Shown here in pieces: positions 24,243 to 31,455 of a stretch of DNA of 47,801 nt. Source of the stretch: Hyphomicrobiales bacterium (GTDB lineage: Bacteria; Pseudomonadota; Alphaproteobacteria; Rhizobiales; Rhizobiaceae); the NCBI GenBank assembly GCA_900469345.1, contig UBWZ01000026.1:1-47801 (forward strand), given 5' to 3'. Numbering within the stretch: position 1 is the stretch's first letter; the number at the start of each line of letters is the position of its first letter. Under the pieces are notes generated by a model. The model saw only the letters and a program-made list of their open reading frames with translations, was not told where the DNA came from and ran no database searches. The position numbers were made by a program, and so were the translations under genes.

Positions 24243-24866
24243 ATGTCCTACGGGTTCCTCGATATTGCCGTCACGCCCAGCGTCCGCGCCGCCCAGGCCG
24301 AAATGGGCGCCGATGGCGTGTGGACGGATTTTCAAGGTCACCGCGAATTCGACCGGTTCACGCAGGGCGAAAAGGCCTTCATCGCCGAGCGCGACAGCAT
24401 CTACGTCGCCTCCGTGTCGGAAACCGGCTGGCCCTATGTCCAGCATCGCGGCGGACCCAAGGGCTTCCTCAAGGTGATCGACGATACCACGCTCGCCTTC
24501 GCCGATTACCGCGGCAACCGGCAGTACATCAGCACGGGCAACTGGGCGGCCAACGACCGCGCCTGCCTGTTTCTGATGGATTACCCGCACCGCGCCCGCC
24601 TGAAGATCTATGTCCATGTCGAAAGGCTGGGGATCACCGACGACGCGGCGCTCACCGAAGCCGTGACCGACGGCGCGTACAAGGCGAGGATCGAACGCAT
24701 CTTCCGGCTGCGGCTGGCGAGCTTCGACTGGAACTGCCAGCAGCACATCACCCCGCGCTTCAGCGAGGAGGAGGTCGTCTCGGCGGTCAACCCGCTGCGC
24801 GAGCGCCTTGCCCGGCTGGAAGCGGAAAACGCCGAATTGCGGTCACGGCTGGGACAGCCGACATAA
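24243..24866 (+). CDS. Pyridoxamine 5'-phosphate oxidase-like FMN-binding protein
   Basis: This 207-residue protein has the split-barrel FMN-binding fold of the PNPOx-like family: AFIAERDSIYVASVSETGWP, then YVQHRGGPKGFLKVIDDTTL and FADYRGNRQYISTGN, ending in a C-terminal coiled coil (LRERLARLEAENAELRSRLG). The C-terminal CQQHITPRF is typical of the branch often annotated as pyridoxamine 5'-phosphate oxidase family. A true pyridoxamine oxidase is unlikely; an FMN- or F420-dependent reductase is possible. I chose the ATG at 24243, with GGGGAG 7 nt upstream; the alternative start is 24237. Confidence 0.88.
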   Translation: MSYGFLDIAVTPSVRAAQAEMGADGVWTDFQGHREFDRFTQGEKAFIAERDSIYVASVSETGWPYVQHRGGPKGFLKVIDDTTLAFADYRGNRQYISTGNWAANDRACLFLMDYPHRARLKIYVHVERLGITDDAALTEAVTDGAYKARIERIFRLRLASFDWNCQQHITPRFSEEEVVSAVNPLRERLARLEAENAELRSRLGQPT

Positions 24867-24975
24867 GGAGAACTTACCGGTTCAGACCTAAGCGGAAGAC
24901 TTCCCCGACAAGTGATGCAGCGCCTTGAAAAAAACGTTGACTTTCATCGGCGCCAGGCGCATGCGCTTTTTTCAG

Positions 24976-24999
24976 AGGGACGGCCGACCGGGCGTCCCT
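24976..24999 (+). terminator. Hairpin upstream of the corA leader frame
   Basis: AGGGACG...CGTCCCT (7-bp stem, inner CC/GG pair) is followed by TCTTTC. It may be a weak terminator of the upstream gene or part of the corA leader RNA. Confidence 0.4.
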
Positions 25000-25019
25000 T
25001 CTTTCAAAGGACAATCGAG

Positions 25020-25079
25020 ATGAACCCCGACAGTCGAAGTTCGACGTCAACAGATAGACCTGTCACTTCGGGGCTCTGA
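25020..25079 (+). CDS. Putative 19-residue leader peptide upstream of corA
   Basis: ATG at 25020 has AAAGGA 8 nt upstream, a good ribosome-binding site. The frame reads MNPDSRSSTSTDRPVTSGL and stops at a TGA ending at 25079, 55 nt before corA. It contains two Asp (4, 12) and two Pro (3, 14) and is rich in Ser/Thr/Arg. Its DNA coincides with a potential three-way RNA junction. Short leader peptides are known upstream of corA and mgtA in enterobacteria, but this one has no recognisable similarity to them. Translation is unproven. Confidence 0.45.
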   Translation: MNPDSRSSTSTDRPVTSGL

Positions 25080-25130
25080 TCCGTTCTCTGGGATACGCGC
25101 TCCGAGGACCTGATGGTCCGGAAAAGGAGC
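25025..25130 (+). promoter_or_regulatory. Structured corA leader RNA with a ribosome-binding-site-sequestering hairpin
   Basis: Part one is a three-way junction. The closing stem is CCCCGA/TCGGGG (25025-25030 with 25068-25073), and the arms are GTCGA-AGT-TCGAC (25033-25045) and ACAG-ATAGAC-CTGT (25050-25063). Part two: GCTCC (25099-25103) is complementary to GGAGC (25126-25130), which contains the corA Shine-Dalgarno, and encloses the hairpin GGACC-TGAT-GGTCC (25106-25119). CC at 25102-25103 can instead pair with GG at 25120-25121, which would free the ribosome-binding site. The pairings are read from sequence; a switching role is inferred. Confidence 0.5.
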
Positions 25131-25134
25131 CGTC

Positions 25135-26127
25135 ATGCTGCGTATCCATGCCTATGACAACGACCGCCTTGTGTCCGCCACGATCGACCCTCCGGTTGAC
25201 GGCGCGCCCGGCATTGTCTGGTACGATCTCGTCAATCCGACCTCTGATGAAGAGCGTCTCGTCGGTTCCCGGCTCGGCATTGCCGTGCCGACCATGGACG
25301 AGATGGAAGACATCGAACTGTCGGCCCGGCTCTATCAGGAGGACGGGGCGGAGTTCATGACCATGACGGTGCTGACCCGCCCGGATGCCGGCACGCCGCA
25401 CAAGGTGCCGGTCAGCTTCATCATCAAGGGTCAGGCGCTCGTCACCGTCCGCTATTCCGAACCGCGTCCGTTCGACGCCTTCATGGCGCGCGCCCGCAAG
25501 CCGAACGGCATCGGCATCCATTCGGCTTCCGGCGAACTCATCATGTCGGGCCTGATCGAAGCGATCATCGACCGCATGGCCGACACGCTCGAGCGACTCG
25601 GCAACGAGATCGACCAGATTTCCCGCGAGGTTTTCGAGGCCAAGGCCGAAAAGGCCAACAACAAGACGCGCGACCTGCAGGAACTGATCCGCGCCATCGG
25701 CCAGAAGGGCGAGTTCATAACGGTGACGCGGGAAAGCCTCGTCAGCGTCTCACGCGTCGTTGCCTATTATGCGGCGCTCGATGGGGTCGACCGCAAGCTT
25801 TCGAAGGAACTGCGCCAGCGGCTGAAGCTCCTGCAGCGGGACGCCACCTCGCTTGGCGATCACTCCGCTTTCCTGTCCAGCAAGATCAATTTCCTGCTGG
25901 ATGCGACGCTAGGCCTGATCAATCTGGAGCAGAACCAGATCATCAAGATCTTTTCCGTCGCCTCGGTGGTCTTCCTGCCGCCGACCTTGGTTGCCTCGAT
26001 CTACGGCATGAACTTCGCCTACCAGCCGGAGCTGCAATGGCATTACGGCTATCATCTGGCGATCGTTCTGATGATTGTCTCGATGGCGCTGCCCTATCTC
26101 TATTTCCGGCGCAAGGGCTGGCTGTAG
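25135..26127 (+). CDS. corA: CorA family magnesium/divalent cation transporter
   Basis: This 330-residue protein has a cytosolic N-terminal alpha/beta domain (about 1-110), a long helical stalk (about 135-270, containing EIDQISREVFEAKAEKANNK), and two C-terminal membrane helices. The first (IIKIFSVASVVFLPPTLVAS) ends in the signature YGMN at 290-293, and the second ends near YLYFRRKGWL. It forms pentamers that pass Mg2+ (also Co2+/Ni2+) inward. The ATG at 25135 has AAGGAG 5 nt upstream, and that site can be masked by the leader hairpin. No partner gene is linked. Confidence 0.95.
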   Translation: MLRIHAYDNDRLVSATIDPPVDGAPGIVWYDLVNPTSDEERLVGSRLGIAVPTMDEMEDIELSARLYQEDGAEFMTMTVLTRPDAGTPHKVPVSFIIKGQALVTVRYSEPRPFDAFMARARKPNGIGIHSASGELIMSGLIEAIIDRMADTLERLGNEIDQISREVFEAKAEKANNKTRDLQELIRAIGQKGEFITVTRESLVSVSRVVAYYAALDGVDRKLSKELRQRLKLLQRDATSLGDHSAFLSSKINFLLDATLGLINLEQNQIIKIFSVASVVFLPPTLVASIYGMNFAYQPELQWHYGYHLAIVLMIVSMALPYLYFRRKGWL

Positions 26128-26136
26128 AAGAGCGAC

Positions 26137-26163
26137 ACGAAGCCGTCAGCCCGACGGCTTCGT
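26137..26163. terminator. Hairpin between convergent corA and a small gene
   Basis: ACGAAGCCGTC-AGCCC-GACGGCTTCGT is a perfect 11-bp stem just after corA. It includes the stop codon and last codons of the convergent 62-residue gene. No U-tract follows. Confidence 0.65.
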
Positions 26164-26334
26164 CAGTTCGCGCACCAGGCTCACATAAAGCGTGATCATC
26201 TGCTCCGTTGCGGCAATCAGCTCCGCATTGCTGGCGATTTCCGTCCAGAAGCCGGTCTGATTGAGCCACTCCACGTCCTCCATCAGGCGCTGGACCGTTT
26301 CCTCGTGGCGTTTGACGCGTTCTTCGGGTTGCAT
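26146..26334 (-). CDS. Small hypothetical helical protein
   Basis: This 62-residue protein starts MQPEERVKRHEETVQRLMED and is predicted to be entirely helical, with an acidic N-terminal helix and a second helix (ELIAATEQMITLYVSLVREL). AGGAGAG upstream supports the ATG at 26334; the frame stays open upstream, but without a further good start. There is no signal peptide or Cys motif. I do not recognise the family. It is convergent with corA. Confidence 0.7.
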   Translation of the reverse strand: MQPEERVKRHEETVQRLMEDVEWLNQTGFWTEIASNAELIAATEQMITLYVSLVRELTKPSG

Positions 26335-26721
26335 GGTTCTCTCCTGTTGTCCGCGCAAGGGTAGCGCGCAAGCCGCGAAAGCCAAGGGCACAAAGCAGGA
26401 GAGCGTTGCGGTCGGACGCGGGAGAGGTGGGCGGCATGAGCGAGAAGAAGACGTGCCGGCACGATGGCGCACGCGGCCTTAGAGCCGCATGCGTGCGGAA
26501 AGGGGCGGAGCGGGAGAAGGGGGAAAGCGGGAGGATCGCTAGGCGGGCAGATCCTCCCGGGGTGCTGTCGATCCGTCGATCGGCGGCGAGGAGAGACGTA
26601 AAAGCCCAAGCTTGCCCCGCCATGGATGAGAATATGCGAATAAACTGACGAAAGTCAGGTGGTTGGCGCGGCACGAGGCGGGCGCGCGCAACTGCCGCGC
26701 GCCCGCCTCGAGTAAATGATC
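26335..26721. other. Intergenic region without a convincing gene
   Basis: This 387-bp stretch contains mixed purine-rich sequence. I see no supported coding region. The hairpin at 26674-26710, next to the aldo/keto reductase, is the only clear structure. Confidence 0.6.
26674..26710 (-). terminator. Long GC-rich hairpin downstream of aldo/keto reductase
   Basis: A perfect 15-bp stem has arms at 26674-26688 (CGAGGCGGGCGCGCG) and 26696-26710, with loop CAACTGC. It lies 12 bp past the stop of the minus-strand aldo/keto reductase. No U-tract is present. Confidence 0.65.
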
Positions 26722-27549
26722 TCAGCGATCCCATTGCGGTGCAAGGTGTGCCGGGTTGACGATCCGGCCATCGGTGCGGGCAAGACCGTGCACCGCCTGC
26801 ATCTCCTCGGGCGATAGCTCGAAGTCGAAGATGTCGAAGTTTTCCGCAAGCCGGCTTTCCGTCGCCGTCTTCGACAGTGCGATCACGTCCCTCTGGCTCA
26901 CGGCCCAGCGCAGCACCACCTGGGCGGCCGTCTTGCCATGCTTGGCGCCGATCTCCTTCAGCACCTCGTCCTTCGGCACGGCGCCGTCGGCCATCAGGTA
27001 GTAGGCGGTGATCGACATGCCGCTGTCGTGCGCCGTCTGGATCACCTGTGTCTGGTCGAGATAGGGGTGGTATTCGATCTGGTTGTTGACCACGGGCGCA
27101 TCCGAAAGCCGCACGGCTTCTTCCATCAGGGCGGTCGAAAAGTTGGAGACGCCGATGTTCTTGACCTTGCCCGCCTGGCGCAGCGCATTGAGCGCTCCCA
27201 TCCGGTCGGCCAGCGGCATTTCGCTCTGCGGCCAGTGCAGGAGCAGGAGGTCCACATGGTCTGTCTTCAGCTTCTGCAGGCTCTCGTCCACCGAGGCGAT
27301 GAAGGCGTCATGCCCGACCCGGTCGACCCAGACCTTGGTGGTGAGAAAGATCTCGTCGCGAGGAATGCCGGTCGAGGCGATCGCCTCGCCGACGGCCGCT
27401 TCGTTCTTGTAGATCTGCGCCGTGTCCACGTGGCGGAAGCCGAGCTTCAGCGCCTTGGGCAGGATGGCGTGGACATCGGCATCGGGCATCCGGAAGGTGC
27501 CGAAGCCGAGGGCGGGAATGTTGGCGCCATGAGCGTGGATGGTGTGCAT
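26722..27549 (-). CDS. Aldo/keto reductase (2,5-diketo-gluconate reductase-like)
   Basis: This 275-residue TIM-barrel NADPH-dependent reductase has all four catalytic residues: Asp42 and Tyr47 (FRHVDTAQIYKNEAAVG), Lys72 (FLTTKVW) and His105 (LLLLHWP). VKNIGVSNFS and the C-terminal NADPH-binding stretch IALSKTATESRLAENF complete the family pattern. I chose the ATG at 27549 (MHTIHAHGANIPALG) because AAAGGAG lies upstream. It is the last of three co-directional genes after an MFS exporter and another aldo/keto reductase. The natural aldehyde or ketone substrate is unknown. Confidence 0.93.
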   Translation of the reverse strand: MHTIHAHGANIPALGFGTFRMPDADVHAILPKALKLGFRHVDTAQIYKNEAAVGEAIASTGIPRDEIFLTTKVWVDRVGHDAFIASVDESLQKLKTDHVDLLLLHWPQSEMPLADRMGALNALRQAGKVKNIGVSNFSTALMEEAVRLSDAPVVNNQIEYHPYLDQTQVIQTAHDSGMSITAYYLMADGAVPKDEVLKEIGAKHGKTAAQVVLRWAVSQRDVIALSKTATESRLAENFDIFDFELSPEEMQAVHGLARTDGRIVNPAHLAPQWDR

Positions 27550-27653
27550 GGAAGAACTCCTTTGGGAGAGGCCCGGACGCATGCCGGGCAGGAAAGAGGC
27601 CCTCACTAGATGGGCCTCCCCAAGGATCGATCAAGCCGAAACTCGGCTTTGGC

Positions 27654-28688
27654 TCAGACGAGCGGCGGGTTGAGCAGCGCAAACCCCGCCTGCCGCTGGT
27701 AGGGAAAATGCGGGTAGGGCGCCGTCACGGCGCTCGCCGCATCGAGCCTTGCGATCTGCTCCGCGGTCAGCGACCAGCCGACGGAAGCGAGGTTCTGGCG
27801 CAGCTGGTCCTCGTTGCGGGCACCGATGATGACCGACGACACTGTCGGGCGCGACACCAGCCAGTTGATCGCCACCTGCGGCACCGTCTTCTCCGTCTCG
27901 GCGGCGACCATCTCCAGCGCATCGACGACCCGGTAGAGATGCTCGTCTTCGACCGGCGGGCCGAACTCCGCCGTTTCGTGCAGCCGGCTGCCGTCGGGAA
28001 TCGGCTTCGACCGGCTGATCTTGCCGGTCAGGCGGCCCCAGCCGAGCGGGCTCCAGGCCAGCGCGCCAAGCCCCTGGTCGGCTCCGAAAGGCATCAGGTC
28101 CCATTCGTAGTCGCGCCCCAGCAGCGAGTAATAGACCTGATTGGCCACATAGCGGGTCCAGCCGTGCTTCTCGGCGGCGGCAAGCGATTTCATGATCTGC
28201 CAGGAGGAGAAGTTGGACACGCCGATATAGCGCAGCTTGCCCGCCTTCACGAGCTGGTCGAGGGTCGAGACCACCTCTTCGACCGGCGTCGATGCATCGA
28301 AGGCATGCAGCTGGAAAATGTCGATATGGTCGGTGCCGAGCCGCTTCAGCGAGGCCTCCACCGCCGAGATCAGCCGCGACCGCGACGAGCCCCAGTCGTT
28401 CGGGCCGTCGCCGGTCGGCAGCGAAGCCTTGGTCGAGATCAGCACGTCGTCGCGACGGCCTTTGATCGCCTGGCCCAGCACCTCTTCCGATGCGCCGTTG
28501 GAATAGACGTCGGCCGTGTCGAAAAGGGTGACGCCGGCCTTAAGGCAGAGGTCGACCAGCCGGCGGGCTTCCTCGACATCGGTGGTTCCCCAGTGGCTGA
28601 ACAGCGGGCCGGAGCCGCCAAACGTGCCGGCACCGAGGGACAGGACGGGGACCTTCAGTCCCGATGCGCCGAGATTGCGATAGTCCAT
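27654..28688 (-). CDS. Aldo/keto reductase (AKR, larger YghZ/Tas-like class)
   Basis: This 344-residue NADPH-dependent aldo/keto reductase has the catalytic tetrad Asp57, Tyr62 (FDTADVYSNGASEEVLG), Lys87 (LISTKAS) and His128 (IFQLHAFD). SVIIGARNEDQLRQNL is the C-terminal cofactor-binding motif. The length and the NQVYYSLLGRDYEWDLMPFG segment resemble the family often labelled oxidoreductase/ion-channel-beta-subunit-like. AAAGGAG precedes the ATG. It lies 21 bp after the MFS gene, so the two are probably cotranscribed. Confidence 0.93.
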   Translation of the reverse strand: MDYRNLGASGLKVPVLSLGAGTFGGSGPLFSHWGTTDVEEARRLVDLCLKAGVTLFDTADVYSNGASEEVLGQAIKGRRDDVLISTKASLPTGDGPNDWGSSRSRLISAVEASLKRLGTDHIDIFQLHAFDASTPVEEVVSTLDQLVKAGKLRYIGVSNFSSWQIMKSLAAAEKHGWTRYVANQVYYSLLGRDYEWDLMPFGADQGLGALAWSPLGWGRLTGKISRSKPIPDGSRLHETAEFGPPVEDEHLYRVVDALEMVAAETEKTVPQVAINWLVSRPTVSSVIIGARNEDQLRQNLASVGWSLTAEQIARLDAASAVTAPYPHFPYQRQAGFALLNPPLV

Positions 28689-28709
28689 GGCATAGCTCCT
28701 TTGGTCGGA

Positions 28710-29903
28710 TTAGCGGGCGGAGGCGGTGGATTGCATGCGGGCCTGCCTGCCCGCCTGGCGCCGTTCGCCCTGCATGGCGATCAGCGCGACGACGATGGCC
28801 GCGGCCGGGAAGATGGCCGACACGTAAGGCACGCCGGCAAGTCCGGGTCCGTGGCTGATGGCGGTTCCGCCGGCCCAGGCGCCGAGCGCATTGCCGAGGT
28901 TGAAGGCGGCGATGTTGAACGAGGAAGCGAGCTGCTCGCCGGCCCCTTGCGCCTTGCCGAGCACCCACATCTGCAGCGGTGCGACGGTGGCAAAGCCGGC
29001 AAGCCCCAGCAGGCCGACGAAGATCACCGTGGTTGCCGGGGAAAGGAAAGCCACCGGGAAGAGCACGAGGATGACGCAGAGCAGCGCCATGGTGCCGAGC
29101 ACGGTGGCGCGCAGGTTCCGGTCGGCGAGCTTGCCGCCGATCAGGTTGCCGGCGATCAGCCCGCCGCCGAACACGAGCAGGATCGGCGACACCCAGGTCT
29201 GCGGCAGATGCGCGACGTCGGTCAGAAGCGGCGCGATATAGGTAAACAGCGCAAACACGCCGCCATAGCCGAGCACGGTGGTGAGCAGGCCGAGCAGCAC
29301 CGGGGTGCGCGAGATCGCCTTGAGATCGGCACGCCAGTCGGAAGCTTCGGGCTTGCTCGTCTCGGACGGCAGGAGCAGGGCGATCACCGCAAGCGCTGCG
29401 ATCCCCACCAGCGACACCGCCCAGAAGGTGGCGCGCCAGCCGTATTGCTGGCCAAGCCAGGTGCCGAACGGCACGCCGAGGATATTGGCGACGGTCAGGC
29501 CGGTAAACATCACGGCGATCGCCGAGGCGCGCTTGTCGGGCGCCACCAGTTTCGTGGCAACCACCGAGCCGACGCCGAAGAATGTGCCGTGCGCGAGCGC
29601 CGTGACGACGCGCGCCACCATCAGGATGTCGTAGCTGGGGGCGAGCGCGCAGATCGCATTGCCGAGGATGAAGATCACCATCAGCGCGATCAGCACCGTC
29701 TTGCGCGGCAGCGTGCCGGTAAGAATGGTCAGCACCGGCGCGCCGACGACGACGCCGAGCGCGTACCCGGAAATCAGCAGGCCGGCAGTGGCGATCGAGA
29801 CGTGGATGTCGGCGGCCACCTGCGGCAGCAGACCCATGATGACGAATTCCGTGACGCCGATGCCGAAGGCGCCGGCCGTCAGGGCGTAGAGAGCGAGAGG
29901 CAT
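28710..29903 (-). CDS. MFS transporter (AraJ/DHA1 family)
   Basis: This 397-residue inner-membrane protein has 12 predicted helices. GIGVTEFVIMGLLPQVAADI near the start, SGYALGVVVGAPVLTILTGT with the TGTLPRK loop, and GTWLGQQYGWRATFW are typical of drug/sugar exporters of the AraJ (DHA1) type. The ATG at 29903 has AAGGA 9 nt upstream. It is first in an operon with two aldo/keto reductases, suggesting combined reduction and export of a toxic carbonyl or sugar derivative (inference). Confidence 0.93.
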   Translation of the reverse strand: MPLALYALTAGAFGIGVTEFVIMGLLPQVAADIHVSIATAGLLISGYALGVVVGAPVLTILTGTLPRKTVLIALMVIFILGNAICALAPSYDILMVARVVTALAHGTFFGVGSVVATKLVAPDKRASAIAVMFTGLTVANILGVPFGTWLGQQYGWRATFWAVSLVGIAALAVIALLLPSETSKPEASDWRADLKAISRTPVLLGLLTTVLGYGGVFALFTYIAPLLTDVAHLPQTWVSPILLVFGGGLIAGNLIGGKLADRNLRATVLGTMALLCVILVLFPVAFLSPATTVIFVGLLGLAGFATVAPLQMWVLGKAQGAGEQLASSFNIAAFNLGNALGAWAGGTAISHGPGLAGVPYVSAIFPAAAIVVALIAMQGERRQAGRQARMQSTASAR

Positions 29904-30107
29904 GATGCATGTCCTTGGGAGGAAGAGAGTGGATAGAGCGCAATATCGGCGCCTCCCACTTGCCTGTGTAGCCGCATAAGCGGATAATCATTTGTGAAAT
30001 GAAGTCACAGGTGAGGATGAGGATGTGCGGTGAGGGGCTCCCCTTGTGGGAGGGCGGGGAAGGCCAAGGAGAGGATCTTCGCGGAAAGCGCACGACCTCT
30101 TCTCCGC

Positions 30108-30185
30108 CCTGCGTCGCGCCGCCTCTGCTCCGTGTTGCGGGGCACCACCTCTCGTTCGTGTTGCGGGGCGCCGCCTCTCTTTCGT
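30108..30185. repeat. 26-bp tandem repeat block A (3 units)
   Basis: Three consecutive 26-bp units begin at 30108, 30134 and 30160, each built around TTGCGGGGCRCCRCCTCTC or a close variant. The last unit runs directly into the REP palindrome at 30187. Confidence 0.85.
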
Positions 30186-30186
30186 C

Positions 30187-30209
30187 ATCCTCGGGCTTGA
30201 CCCGAGGAT
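30187..30209 (+). repeat. REP-type palindrome copy 1
   Basis: ATCCTCGGG-CTTGA-CCCGAGGAT, perfect 9-bp arms. Preceded by CGTC and followed by CCAG, as in copy 3. Confidence 0.9.
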
Positions 30210-30257
30210 CCAGAAAGTCGGGACCTTTCCAGCTGTTGGATCTGCCGATCACGATGG

Positions 30258-30280
30258 ATCCTCGGGTCGAGCCCGAGGAT
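30258..30280 (-). repeat. REP-type palindrome copy 2 (inverted)
   Basis: ATCCTCGGG-TCGAG-CCCGAGGAT. Its flank GATGACG shows it is in the opposite orientation to copy 1, 48 bp away, making an inverted pair. Confidence 0.9.
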
Positions 30281-30360
30281 GACGCCGTGGGTGTAGTGGG
30301 CCTCCATCCTTCCCACGTACCAACCTTCCTCTGGCCGGTTGGGCGCCGCCTCTAGTTTCT

Positions 30361-30438
30361 GTTGCGTCGCACCACCTCTCCTCCGCGTTGCGTCGCACCA
30401 CTTTTCCTCCGCGTTGCGTCGCACCACCTCTCTGTCGT
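30361..30438. repeat. 26-bp tandem repeat block B (3 units)
   Basis: Units begin at 30361, 30387 and 30413, each starting GTTGCGTCGCACCACYTYTC. A decayed unit precedes at 30338-30360. The block starts exactly 253 bp after block A and again runs into a REP palindrome. Confidence 0.88.
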
Positions 30439-30439
30439 C

Positions 30440-30462
30440 ATCCTCGGGCTTGACCCGAGGAT
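30440..30462 (+). repeat. REP-type palindrome copy 3
   Basis: Same 23-bp palindrome and same orientation as copy 1, directly after tandem block B and about 80 bp before the LysR start. Confidence 0.9.
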
Positions 30463-30543
30463 CCAGGCCCGGCCAGACAAGGGCAACGAACGATCGTCAG
30501 CCGGTGCCCGGAGTAGGAGGCGCCGAGACCGAAAGGAACCGCC

Positions 30544-31437
30544 ATGGACAACCGCGCAGGGGAAATGGAAGTCTTTGCGCTGGCCGCCGAGCTGAAAAGC
30601 TTTTCGGCCGCCGGGCGCAAGCTGAAACTGTCGCCGTCTGCCGTCAGCAAGCTCGTCACGCGGCTGGAAGACAGGCTCGGAACCCGGCTTGTGGTTCGCT
30701 CGACCCGGACGCTGCAGCTGACCCCGGAAGGCGAGACCTATCTGGCGCGGGCAAGCCGGATCCTCGCCGAGATCGCCGATACGGAAGCCGTGGTGGCGGG
30801 CGGTGGGCGCATGCTGCCGCGCGGGCCGCTTTCGGTCAATGCCTCGGTCGGCTTCGGCGAGCGCTATATCCTGCCGCTCGCCGGCGAATTCCTCAAAACT
30901 TTCCCGGACGTGCAGCTCGACGTCACCCTGACCGACGACCTGGTGGATGTCATCCGCGACCGGGTCGATATCGCCATCCGCCACGGGCCGCTGCGCGATT
31001 CTTCGCTGATGGCCCGCCGGCTGGGGCAAAGCCGGCAGGTCGTGATCGCCTCGCCGGAGTATCTGGAGCGCCAGGGCATGCCGCAGATCCCCGCCGATCT
31101 CGACGGCCACAACTGCATCGCCTTCAATTTCCGCCGCTCGCTGGAGGGCTGGCCCTTCCGCGATCCGACCACCGGCCGGGTCGAGGTGCGCATCGTCTCC
31201 GGCAACCTCAAGGGCTCGAGCGGCTCGATCATTCACCAATGGTGCCTCGACGGCCTCGGCATCGGCCGCGTCGGACGCTTCCATGTGGAACCGGATATCG
31301 CCGCCGGCCGCCTTGTCCCGGTGCTGGAGGCTTACAATCCCGAGGACATCGAGGAGATCCACGCCGTCTATGCCGGTCACGAGCATCTGGCGGTGCGCAT
31401 CCGCGCCTTCATCGATTTTCTCGCGGCAAGGATCTGA
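30544..31437 (+). CDS. LysR family transcriptional regulator
   Basis: This 297-residue regulator has an N-terminal HTH (EVFALAAELKSFSAAGRKLK, then LSPSAVSKLVTRLEDRLGTR), and a substrate-binding domain beginning near RGPLSVNASVGFGERYILPL. The class resembles CrgA/AaeR-like LysR proteins. GAAAGGA precedes the ATG. It is divergent from the MFS-AKR-AKR operon and is its probable regulator, although REP elements separate the two promoters. Confidence 0.93.
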   Translation: MDNRAGEMEVFALAAELKSFSAAGRKLKLSPSAVSKLVTRLEDRLGTRLVVRSTRTLQLTPEGETYLARASRILAEIADTEAVVAGGGRMLPRGPLSVNASVGFGERYILPLAGEFLKTFPDVQLDVTLTDDLVDVIRDRVDIAIRHGPLRDSSLMARRLGQSRQVVIASPEYLERQGMPQIPADLDGHNCIAFNFRRSLEGWPFRDPTTGRVEVRIVSGNLKGSSGSIIHQWCLDGLGIGRVGRFHVEPDIAAGRLVPVLEAYNPEDIEEIHAVYAGHEHLAVRIRAFIDFLAARI

Positions 31438-31455
31438 GCCTTGGAGGCGCGCCGC

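Larger units (their letters stand above)
29904..30543. other. 640-bp repeat-rich intergenic region
   Basis: This gap between the divergent MFS and LysR genes has no real gene. It contains two blocks of three 26-bp tandem units, each running into a REP-type palindrome, plus one inverted palindrome. Short open frames here are translations of the repeats (for example VILGLDPRIQ) and should not be annotated. Confidence 0.85.

Noticed and set aside
24243..24866. PNPOx-family gene considered as true pdxH
   Set aside because: Length, N-terminal region and the coiled-coil tail do not match pyridoxamine-phosphate oxidase, so no symbol was given.
24925..24965. TTGACT/TTGAAA boxes upstream of the corA leader as a promoter
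   Set aside because: No acceptable -10 lies 16-18 bp downstream, so I could not support a specific promoter.
27708..29936. 742-codon plus-strand open frame antisense to the AKR and MFS genes
   Set aside because: The minus strand has two complete family-matching genes with ribosome-binding sites. The antisense translation is Arg/Gly/His-rich and resembles nothing.
28540..30252. 570-codon minus-strand frame overlapping MFS and the repeat region
   Set aside because: It is out of frame with the MFS gene and enters the REP repeats (LDPRVKPEDDE-type translation), a common artefact.
30108..30438. Tandem 26-bp units considered as a CRISPR array
   Set aside because: The units are contiguous with no spacers, and no cas genes are present.
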